Assembly: GCF_042186555.1 (NCBI RefSeq)
Contig: NC_133325.1
Location: 96,348,110 to 96,412,109 of the forward strand
Reading direction: 5' to 3'
Source: Aquarana catesbeiana
Taxonomy: Eukaryota > Chordata > Amphibia > Anura > Ranidae
Length of the DNA stretch: 64,000 nucleotides
A model generated the notes under the pieces. The model did not search any database, had not been told where the DNA came from, and saw only the letters and a list, made by a program, of their open reading frames with translations. Made by a program: the position numbers and the translations under genes. Below are positions 10,701 through 22,700 of the stretch, one piece after another (the stretch's first letter is position 1; every line of letters begins with the position of its first letter).

Positions 10701-13700
10701 GAAAATAATTGCTGCTCACTGTTCATTTATTTGTTTATTTTTTTTTAGGGATAGATGATTTATAGCGCAGTTTTTACACTTTTTATAACTATAGTCCATG
10801 GGGAAATACCACTTCTTTATGCAGTTGCATTTAGGGATGTGGCCGATGTGATCATTAGGATCCATTCACCGCTTTCTATTCTTTGTATTTGTTGTTGTTA
10901 TGTTTTTAAATGTCAGTAATGTTAGTACCTGAATCTGGTAACAGCCTCTTGAAACCCATTGTACAGCAGAGCTCAAATTGGGAGAGGAAGAAGTAGCTCA
11001 AGGAGCCAGTTAGTTGTACTGCAGTGCTTAGGTGCTAACAAGGAACATGCTGATAGGAGGAGACAGCAGATTAACAGAGACATTAGCTTTTAGGTGTGCT
11101 GCTCCTCCTTTTACTCTCCAATCACAGGCTGAGGGGGGGACAAGACCCGTAAAGGTAACTTAACCATAGCAGAGAAAAATCAGGTCTTCTGCCCAGTAGT
11201 ACAAAGTTGTGCTGTGTATAGGGGTTATGTTACAAATCATTTTATGACTAGCCCACTCACCCACACTTCTGTTAGACTCTATGCTAGATGTGAGGCTGGT
11301 GGCATCCTTCAGAACATTTACAACGGTGTCTGTGGGTTCCTTCTTCCACTGTTGCCTTCTTGAACAAGGAGCTTTGTAGGGCTGGGCTGAATGAAAACAG
11401 AATGTATGTATTTATAATATCTACATACACACACATGCATAATGTATACATACACTGCATATTTGTTTTGTCACAATACCGTTCCATCATATTATCCATA
11501 CCGTTCCAGAATTTTCACTATCTGTGTCTACATTTTGTCCAGTATCACTCATTCACACGAGCCAACCAAGCTGTATGCCAGTATGAAGGAGCCGTCTTCA
11601 GTCACCTACATAGGTGCCTGCACGGGTCCGCATGGAACACTTGTGCATCCCACGCGGGTGAAGACAGATCCTTCGCACAGGTGTATAGATCGATACACCA
11701 GAGTGAATGAACACTAAAGTAAATGTAAACTCTAATTGAATAAGAACTAGTTGGCTAAAGCACTATGCACTAAACAACCACCATTTATAAATAAAAAATA
11801 AATAAAATAAAAGCCATTTCCTGTTGTCATGCAATCCAGTGATGGCTTCATGTTCATGACATTTCTTGGAGAGGATGTTCTAACACCAGTGGACCATGCT
11901 TGATTAATGCTGTCTTCATTAGGAGCCCATGTGAAAGAGTGACCATGCATGGCACAAGTTAGAGGAAAGGACAGAGCACCGACCTCCCAGCACACACCAG
12001 CAGCCATACTTTTACCATGGTTGCTGATATGAACTTGCTCTTAAAGTGTTACTAAACCCAGGACCCTGCGTTCACTATAAGCATAGAAGAACACAGAGGG
12101 CGCATAGGCCTAGTACATTATCCTCAATACATATTTTTTTTATTAAAAATGGAGGAGAATATACTCACAAACCAGTACTTGTGTCATAGCATTATTATAC
12201 AGTCATCCGCTTAAATCCATATGCCAAAATCCACAACACTTGCAGTCACATCGGCTAACACGTTTAAAGGTTTCCCTCTTCTTCAGAGCCTTGTTTAGAT
12301 GTCTATTAGTGTTGACAAGGAACTTTTCAGTCAGGATCAGTGCTTTCTCTGTTTAGTGCTGCTGTATATAGCTTCCTTGTTCCTCGACTACAAGTGGATT
12401 TTTGCATATGGATTTAAGTGGATGATTTTATGATAATGCTATGACAAAAGTACTGGTTTGTGAGTAAATTCACCTCCATTTTTATTAAATAAAACATGTA
12501 TTGAGGATAATGCGCTAGGTCTATGTGCCCTCTGTGTCGTTCTATGCTTTCAGTTCATTTGGACGCCTCCAGTCTTTGGAAGGCAGCGAGGTGTGCATTA
12601 GCCACATATATTAACATGTCAAGATAACAGTCTGATAACACGTTGGGACTTGCCACACGGCGCAGGAGAGTGAACATTTTGATATCCTCTGCGTTCACTA
12701 TATCTGGTCTCCCACAGTACACAGAACATGGAAACTCAATTACTTTAGTAAATATAAACTACTAAATACCTATTCTCATCTGCAGTATAAAAGCAGTCTT
12801 GTGACTTCTATCAGTGTCCAGCGAAGCGCTGGTTAATGCTTGTAGAAGGAATTTTCATTCTTCTGTGACTGTCCTATGAGGCTGCATGATCCCTGACTTT
12901 GTCTGGATAGTACTGACTGGCCCTGTGCTGATCACATGCACTATCCCAAGAAATAAAAATAAAAAAAACCTCTCTAGCAGTACACACCAAACTGAGCATG
13001 TGCAGAGTGCCTCCAAGGCTCTGTAACATCAGGAGATGGATTGGGGACTGTAGGAGAAGGGGAGGTTCAGAGAAGAAAGAATCAAATAGCCTTTTTACAC
13101 AATGCGCAAGATTAACCCCTTAGGTTTCACAGTTAGTATAACAAGCATGATTTATTGCATACTCATACTGATTTTACTGTTGTGGGTTTAATAACACTTT
13201 AATGGCAGGATAACAGGCATTATTTTAATGAAAGCTGAAGATTCATAAATATATTGGAAATTACGTTTGAAATCACATTAACATACTGAACAGGCATATG
13301 AGGATTTCAGTGATTGGGTTTTTAAATATTATTAAAATCATGGGCACTGTAGTAGGAGTTGCTGGAACATGCAAAGGTGACTGGGAACTTGGAACTATGG
13401 AGATCCAGGGGCGTATATCACCTATGCCACTTGGTCTCCAATGGTGATCTAAAACAATTCGATATGCTAAGAGATGAATTTGGACTTCCGGCCTCACTAT
13501 TTTTCCGCTATCTTTTAGAACACAATTCTCAGCAGGTTTCACCCCACTTTAAGTGAACCCCTTTGTGGCTGTAATATGTAGCTCGGATCCCAAAAAACTG
13601 ATATCCACATTCTATAATATGTTACTTATGCCTTCGGCGAGCAGGTTAGCTTATGCACTAAAGGGTAGGTGGGAGGAAAATGTTGGGGTACTTGAAGATC

Positions 13701-16700
13701 CACTTGAGTCCCCACTTGAAGTACTTGAGTCCCCAATAATACTCAGTGGAGTGGGAACTATAAGAATGATGAATATTTGCTGTACCATGCAAGCTATGCC
13801 CCTATGTTTTCTGCCATATTACCTTGTATTGTAATTATTATTATTATTATTATTTCCAATTGCAATCTCCTTTCTACATGGGATGCCTTTTTTTTTTTCC
13901 TTTTTGCCTCATGCTGTAATTATTGTCACCCTTACTGACATTCACCGTGATAATATTCTTACTAGAGTAGCCAAACTAGAAAATAATCCAGTATTGACAA
14001 AAATCATGTGTACCCAAAACTATCACTTTTAAATAGACTGGCTATTTTAATAAAAAATAAATAAATAAATAAGAAGAAGGAAGAAGACTGCAGAATACAG
14101 CTTTGTACAGACAAAATTAAATATTACAAGAATCAGCACTAGTAATCAAATTAAAATGACATAAGATTTTTTTTAATTCTAACCCTTGCAATAACTACAA
14201 GAAAACCATGGGATCCAGTCATACTACTTGAAAGATACAACACAGCTAATAGACAATAGGAGAAACAATGAGCAATGCATTTTTACAATACAAAGGAGTA
14301 CACATGTAAGACTGAAATTCTATAACATATACAAATATGTTTATACCATCTTCCAGAGGTGCTGATGGTTCATTTATGTGCTGGATGACTGAAGCCAGTT
14401 CATCTTGTGGAAAGTTTTCAAACAACTCGTCATCTGTCTAATGAGTAGTAATAAAAAATTCACTTGTAAAAAACTGAATTTTACCAAATACATACAATCT
14501 ACATATGTTACATTACATTACCACAGCATTCATCTTTGCACATATGGTTTGGATTCAAAAAGATTTGTAAACCAATTGACAGATTAATCACAGGTTTAGT
14601 GAACTGGGTAGATGCCTGTACAGTATATTTTATGTTTCCTCCAGTGTCACATAAAACAGACCTCGACCGTTGGTTCCATTGTGCAATACAAATTTTCTCC
14701 ATCCACAGTTTTGTGACTGACTGAATTAGCTGGCTGCTATCAGCTAGGCAGGCTCATATACTTTGGGTGACATAAAACATGTAAAATGAATTTCTCTTTT
14801 GCGACTGGACAAAGGGAATACACAGTTATACTGGGTCAATATACTGTATGTAAAAAAAAAAAAATTCTATTTCGTCAATTGAGTTAAACCAGAAGCCTTT
14901 AATCTTTCAGTTATACTGCCACCTGCCAGAGTGGCAAAGATAAAAACTGTAGGCCAACCGGGGAGATCCCTTCCTACTATCAGTATGTCTCAGTTTTTGT
15001 CAATGTCCAAGGAGTGCGGATGTTTTCGCTTCAGTCTTTGCTTTTGGAGCACCATGTGTGGACCTTGCTGGACTAGATATTGCAGAAAGCACCTGAAAGC
15101 AACCATCAGGCACTGGGTTTCTCGTAGGGCACGTTCTGAGCTCTATTCTGGTTAAAGTTAACTACAGAGTGCTTTCCAGGTTCAGAGCTGCTGGCAATGC
15201 CTCAAGCACTTGCCCTGTCTCTAAAGACTTACTTAGTGAGTAGGCTAGTCAGGCCGAGAATCGGAAGTGACCTCTCTGTACTCTCTATCCTGCTATGATG
15301 CATCGAGGAAGCATCTCCCTGCTTTTGCTCCTGCTTGCAAAGAGACATATTGAACGTCAATCCTCAATCCATTTCTGCTGCCCATCTACAATGATCCTAG
15401 TCAGCTGAGGTTATCCGATCCGCATTACCAGTTTTATGAGAGTAGCCGAGTCCTCTTTGGCTCCATTGCCTGTGGTTGGATTCTCCACCTCTTTTGACTG
15501 AGGTTTTTACTGCGTCTTTGCTGCTCAAAAAGTACATTAGAGCAAGATCATAGCTTGCCATTGAACACACAGGCAAAGACTGGGCTTTCTGGAACAAAGT
15601 TCTGTAGATTAATTAAAAGGATGCTCATAATGGATGCCAGCTTGTCGGTTGGGGAGGAGTACTAGGCACCCTGTCTTTGAAGAGGACTTGATCATTAGGA
15701 GTCTTGTCTCCCAATCAACATCCTAAAACTTTGGATGATCTGGCTATCTCTGCAGCTCTAGACCAGCTTACTAGAGGGTCATCTAATCTGGATTTAGTAA
15801 AACATTGTCACAGTGGTGGTGTTTATCAATCATCAGGGTCTCGCAGGTAGATCGCATTGTGTCCTGGGCAGAACTTCACGTTCCAGCCTTGTCACCCATT
15901 TATATTCCTGGCACAGTCAATTAGCAGTCAGATTTTCTCAACTGGCAGTGCTTGGACCCAGCTGAGCGGTCCCTACACCCAGAGGTGTTGCAGGTGGGGG
16001 ATGTTAGATGTGAACCTCCTGGCTTCCAGGTAAAAAAAAAAATAAAAACTGGAAAGGTTTGTTTCCAGTTATAGGGATCCTCTGGTGGAAGTATAAACAG
16101 AAAAGTCAGTGCTCCTACCCATACACCACATAGATAGCAGAACTCCCAGGTGCTCGATCCACAGTTGCTGGCTGAGTAGAGTAATGTAGAAAAAATGATC
16201 CGCATTCCGGTTGTTGCTCTTAAAAGGTCTTCATTTTATTGATTAGCCACAGTGAACAAACACAGATAAGTCAGTTGATGCATTTCAGCCTATAAGGCCT
16301 TAGTCATAGGACTAAGGCCTTATAGGCTGAAACGCGTCAACTGACTTAATCTGCATTTGTTCACTGTGGCTATACAGTAAAATGAAGAAATTTTAAGAGC
16401 AACAACCGGAGTGCGGATCATTTTTTCTACATCCTCTGGTGGAAGCAGTAGATGTTTTGGTGGCTCCATTGGTTCAGGACACACAAATATCTGCCTTTCC
16501 TCCACCAAAATTTCTTCATCTGCTTTGCAAGATCAAGATGGAGGGTGTTCTAGTGATCCTCATTGCTTTGGACTGGACCAGTTGGATGGGGTAGACTGAC
16601 CTGGTGTGGGATCTTCAAGATCTTCTTTCCCAAGGATTAATTTTCCATTCTGCTTTCAGTTCACTGGCTCTAAAAACATGACTGTTAAAGCCAAGGTTTT

Positions 16701-19700
16701 GAGGAACAGGGTCCTCTAATGCCGCGTGCACACAAGCGGACTTTATGGCAAATTTGGTCTGGCGGACCGGACTCCGTCGGATAATTCGATCGTGTGTGTG
16801 CTCCAGCGGACATTTTCCCCCAAAAGTTTGACGGACCTAGAAATGAAACGCTTTAAATTTTTCCGACGGACTCGAGTCCGGTCGAAAAATCCGCTCGTCT
16901 GTACGCTAATCAGACGGACTAAAACCGACGCTAGGGCAGCTATTGGGTACTGGCTATCAACTTCCTTATTTTAGTCCGGTCGTACGTCATCACGTACAAA
17001 TCCATCGGACTTTGGTGTGATCGTGTGTGTCCAAGTCCGTTCGTTTGAAAGTCCGGCGGACGTACGCTGCAAAGTCCGTCGGAAAGACTGTCGGACCTAG
17101 TCCTTCGAAAAGTCTGCTCGTGTGTACGCGGCATGAGAGTTCATGAATTCTATGATGTTAAAAGCTAGAAAAGTACACATCACAAGGCACTCTTTTATTG
17201 GTGTGATTCTTGGGGCTTCCACCCCAGGAGTTTCTCTATGGTATGAATCTTCTGCTTCTTGCATCTGGGTCTAGACCAGCAATTCGTTCTCTGCACTATC
17301 AAGAACAGGTTTCTGCCCTAGCTCTTCTGTTTCAAAGACCGTTGGCCTTTCACTCTTACACACACACATACACACACAAACACACACTCCTCGGTTCCTG
17401 TGCCCGATTTGTTACGTCACTAGGTCGACTCTTCCAACTCATTGGTGTTCGTGAGTTAAGTGTTTGAAACTTCCAGAGGCTTTTGGTTCCCCGTTCGCTG
17501 TTTTCGTACATCGTGTCTTGCTCAACTGTCGCAGGTAGGGTTCGTATGTCATTTCTTAATTTCAAGCATCACCATTTGCTAGATATCCTGTGTCGCCCAA
17601 ACCCCGCTACGCAGTGGCGTAGCGTGGGTTGTCAGCACCTGGGGCAAGGCAAGTAATTTGCGCCCCCCCCCCCCAACCTGCGGACTTTTAGCTATCCCTG
17701 AGTCCCTTCAAATACAATAGTACTGACCTACCTGATTCCTATACTGACCACTACACTACATTGTCCACTACACTGACCACTATACTATACTGTCCACTAT
17801 ATTACACTTACCACTACACTGGCCACTACACTGTCCACTATACTGACCACCATACTACACTGTCCACTATACTGACCACCATACTACACTAACCACTATA
17901 CTACACTATACTGACCACCATACTACACTAACCACTATACTACACTGTCCACTATACTACACTGTCCACTATACTACACTGTCCACTATACTACACTACA
18001 CTGACCACCATACTACACTGTCCACTATACTACACTGTCCACTATACTACACTGTCCACTATACTACACTATACTGTCCAATATACTACACTGTCCACTA
18101 TACTATCCACTACACTATCCACTACACTACACTGTCCACTATACTACACTACACTGACCACTATACTACACTGTCCACTATACTACACTGACCACTATAC
18201 TAACCACTACACTGTCCACTATACTACACTACACTGACCACTATACTATACTGTCCACTACACTAACCACTACACTGTCCACTATACTACACTACACTGA
18301 CCACCATACTACACTGTCCACTATACTACACTGACCACTATACTACATTACACTGACCACCAAACTACACTGTCCACTATACTATACTGTCCACTACACT
18401 AACCACTACACTACACTGTCCACTATACTACACTATACTGACCGCTATACTACACTACACTGACCACTATACTACACTGTCCACTACACTACACTGACCT
18501 CCATACTAAACTACACTATACTGACCACTATACTAACCAGTATACTATACTACACTAACCACTATACTGACCACCATACTACACTGTCCACCATACTACA
18601 CTGTCCACTATACTACACTACACTGACCACCATACTACACTGACCACCATACTACACTGACCACCATACTACACTATACTGTCCACTATACTACACTGTC
18701 CACTATACTATACTGTCCACTACACTACACTGTCCACTACACTACACTATACTGACCACTATACTACACTACACTGACCACTATACTACACTACACTGAC
18801 CACTATACTACACTACACTGACCACCAAACTACACTGTCCACTATACTACACTGACCACTATACTACACTATACTGTCCACTATACTACACTGTCCGAAA
18901 CGCACCGATTCATTCTGGCGTGTCTCAGTTGTTTTTGTCTCATTTCATACCATGCTCCACAGTCCGGTTCATTGTCAGTTGCAATCGCGGCACACCAATT
19001 CGTGCAGCAGTCAGATGCCCCCTCGATCTCCCCTACACCTCCAGTGCAGCTCAGGGCCTGTCAGCCTCAGTACAGACACCCCAGGTGGGAAAGTTCTGAT
19101 GTTCCGTTCAGTCAGTAGGGGGAGCAGCCATCTGCAATAACTTTAATTACGGTTCATACAATTTCAACCAATGCCAGTTGCTCCATGTCTGTATCATATG
19201 TCATAGAGCACATCCTAAAGCTCTATGCCAGATCAAGCAGCAGAAAAGGTCCTGACTAGGCCGAGTAAACGTCCTATGGCTGGGGCTTTACCTCACCTCA
19301 CACCCCACTCCCTCTCTGGCCACCTTCCTTATCCAAGCATTTACAGCAGGATTTCATACCGGCCTTATCTCACTGCCCCACACGACTCACGAATGCGGGA
19401 ACCTCCGCTAAGCGGCCACCGACGAACAGGACATAGATCAGCTGTTACAGGCCGAACTTGAACGAGGCTTCATCATAGGCCCCTTCGCTCAGCCCCCTTT
19501 CAACACCTGGAGAGTTAGCCCTATTGGGCTTGTTAAGGGCAAGTTCTTAAATAAAGTTGGCTTGGTGTACGACCCGTCTGTGCCTCATTCTTCCCACATT
19601 CTGAGTCTGAATTCTCTAATTCCTTCAGAGGAATTCTCCCTGAAATATGCTTCAGTAGACATGGCGATTCAGGCCATTATCAAAGTAGGCACAGGCGCCT

Positions 19701-22700
19701 TGCTCTCTAAGGCTGACATTTCGGATGCTTTTAAGCTTCTGCCCATCCACCTGTCCCTCTGGTACTGGCACGGCATTAAATGGAAGGCATCATACTACTT
19801 TGCTACCAAACTGACCTTTGGCTCTAAGAGTAGCCCCTGGCTTTTCGAAACTTTCGTACAGTCCCTCACCTGGATACTGTCGCACCAAGCTCAGTGCCAA
19901 AAAGTCATCCATTACCTGGACGACTTGTTACTAATCGAACAGCCCGGTGTGCTCCCAGGAGACCTCGATAATTTAAGAGTCGTCTTTGGGAATCTCAATT
20001 TACCCATTGCAGAACACAAAGTGGAAGGCCCAGCACACTCCATCACCTTCCTTGGAGTCAACCTGGACACTCACTCCATGCAGGCCAGCCTCCCCCTCAA
20101 TAAACTGACCCGCATCAGGTCAGTTCTTCAAGACTTCATCCGTACACAGGGGTGTACTAAGAAGCAGCTTCAATCCCTCTTAGAAATGCTCAACTTCGCA
20201 ATGAGGATCATTCCCCAGGGTCGATCTTTTGTTTCACGCCTCCTGGTCTTCCTCTCCCAGGCACAGGACCCCAATCAAATCCTTAGCTTGGACGCTGCGG
20301 CACTAGTGGATCTGTCAATGTGGGAGGAGTTCCTTACTAGTTGGAACGGAATATCTATGTTTATACCATCAATATCGCCTCTATCACCGCAGGTAGTGAC
20401 AGAGGCTTCGCTGCAATTTTTGGCCACCATTAGTTTACGGGACCATGGCGTCCAGAGATACTCCTAATCCCCGGGTTTATCCGGTTTTCCTCTCTGTTTA
20501 AACTATACCCAATCGTGGCAGCCGCTCAGCTCTGGGGTTATATCTGGACCGGACAAACTATGGCCTTCGCCACCGACAACAAGGCCACGCCCGATATTAT
20601 TAATAAAGGCAGGTCCAAGTCGCTCCCTATTATGTCCTTCCTACGCAGGCTGGTACAACTATCTCTACAGCATCCGTTTAATGTCCACTGCACATTCATT
20701 CCGGGCAAGTGCAATCTTGCAGCAGACGCACTGTCCCGTTTTAACTTCATTTAATTTTTCCAGCAGAAATCCAGAGCCAACCCAACATCATCTCTTATCC
20801 CACCTTGGTCTCAGCTGATATTGGACTAGAACAGCATCTTCACAGTGCGACCCAACTTATCAATCAGTCTTTATCCCACAACATGCTCAAAGCCTATCAC
20901 ACAGCTTGGAACGTATTCAGCAAATTCCTAGCATCCTGCTCCGCGACAACGTCAACGTCAACAGACACCAAGCACATACTGGCTTTCATCTCATATTGCC
21001 ATAATCTCATAACACTATCCAACTATACTTAGCTGGCATCCAACACTTTCTGGCTTTACGAGATCGCGCAAAACCATCCTTGTTTGCAACCCATGCGATC
21101 TGAGCCATCCTGCGCGGCATTCAGAAACAACAGCCCATACCCAATGCCAAGCGCCTGCCCATAACGAGTACCATTTTTTGGGATATGTCTACTATCCTTT
21201 CTCGTTCCCCATTTGGTCCTCTCTGCCCAGCCTGGTCATACAAGCAGCCATCTACCTAGCCTACTACGTTTTTTTGCGGCCTAACGAGTTTACCTGTAGT
21301 AGTCCCGCCGGCCAAGTACATCAAGATCATTTCGTTCTCCACCTCGCAGTATCCAAAACCCAGCAATCAGGCTCCGGGGTAGACATCCATCTCTTCAAAA
21401 TAAACAATGTCTGGTGTCCAGTAACCATACTCGGCCGCCTATTGTCACTCCTACCAAAGCAATCGAACTCTAGTCCCCTACTACCTTTTCCGACCAAACC
21501 CTTGAGTGGGTGCCAGTTTATCAAGCACATGAGGATCCTCCTACGTGTAGCACTAACTCACGGTGGAGCTGCTGGTTTAAATGGGTCTGTTACCTTCACT
21601 TTGCTTCCCTCTGTTTCACCGGCACTGGATCTAGGGGTTCCGTTGAGTTTACTGCTGGATCACACACGCACCAACACTGGAGTACGTTTTCAATGCTTTA
21701 TTGAACAGTCAAACATTAGGAAGTAGTAGGAAAGAGACGGAAAAAGAAACTCTCAGGAGAAACTCAAATATCCTCTTGCAAAATCTTAGCGACAAATGTC
21801 CCGGTAGAACTCAAATAATTATGTGGAATGTGTTCCCCTCATGGGACACACTCTTTGCTCGTCTGGATAGGCCTCTCTCACTGGTCTAGCAGCCAGTACG
21901 CAGCACAAATCTAAAGTCTCTGCCACAGACTTACTTGGGGGGGTAAATCTGCACGATCCTCTGCCACAGGATGTATCAGATCTTCTGTAGTGAACAGTCA
22001 GTCACAGTGCCTGAACCTTTAAGCCAAACCGGCGACACTATGCTGTATGGTTACTTCTTTTGGATACGTCCTCCAGCCGAGTCACCAGGCCCCTCTATAG
22101 ACCAGCACGCTGCGTGATCTCTCCAAGACGGGTCCTCCCCTGGGATCTCCTCGGCTGTCCAGCTTCGTCACACAGGACAGACAGCTCAGGACCATTCCTC
22201 GGCCGCGGTGGTAGGCCCCAGACAAGCCTCTGGACCCACCCCCTGCACCGTAGCATTGTGGGCGATCGGAGGACCATGAGGTAGCTCCTTAACGCATACC
22301 TGTCGGCCAGGAGGGCCAGTAGGTGGCTGTAGAAAAACCCTAGAACATGGCGTCTGTCCCATAAATACTCTCGCCAAGAATGCAACTCGGAGGACCACCG
22401 AGCTTGCCTCCGAGACAGAGGAGCATCTATACATTTTGACACGTTGCCCTTCCAACACTGACTAATGGTAACAGCGACACCCACCGGTCAGCACGGAAGC
22501 ACACACAACATCAGCCAAGCTGGAACAGAGGCGAACTTTTAACCTTCCTAACACACAATTTACTAAATTTACCTAATCTGCAGTAGATTGTAAATCTACC
22601 AGCGCTACATACGCAACCTACACCTCAACCCCAGTCAGTACTCCGGTCACTCATTCCGAATTGGAGCAGCCTCGGCCGCATCCCAACATGGGGTTCCAGA

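Larger units (their letters stand above)
14925..17345 (+). mobile_element. Decayed DIRS-like retroelement
   Basis: Scrambled frames carry DIRS-type hallmarks in order. An RNase H-like region lies at about 15630-16030 (MDASLS, then INHQG-like and DVNLLASR-like segments). A further coding-like region at 16440-16715 resembles the junction between RNase H and tyrosine recombinase. A recombinase-like segment follows at 17134-17345. Stops and frameshifts abound. Two later insertions interrupt it: the fold-back element 16092-16430 and the MITE 16720-17133. No reverse-transcriptase motif or terminal repeats were identified. Confidence 0.55.

Noticed and set aside
17741..18894. CRISPR-like array
   Set aside because: Units are directly contiguous without unique spacers, and the DNA is eukaryotic; it is a minisatellite.
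18895..18915. GAAACGCACCG as a fifth hammerhead copy
   Set aside because: No CTGANGA strand or stem-loop upstream; the preceding bases belong to the minisatellite.
22095..22484. 129- and 90-codon open frames on the minus strand
   Set aside because: Inside the solo-LTR-like element; no known domain and both overlap in different frames.
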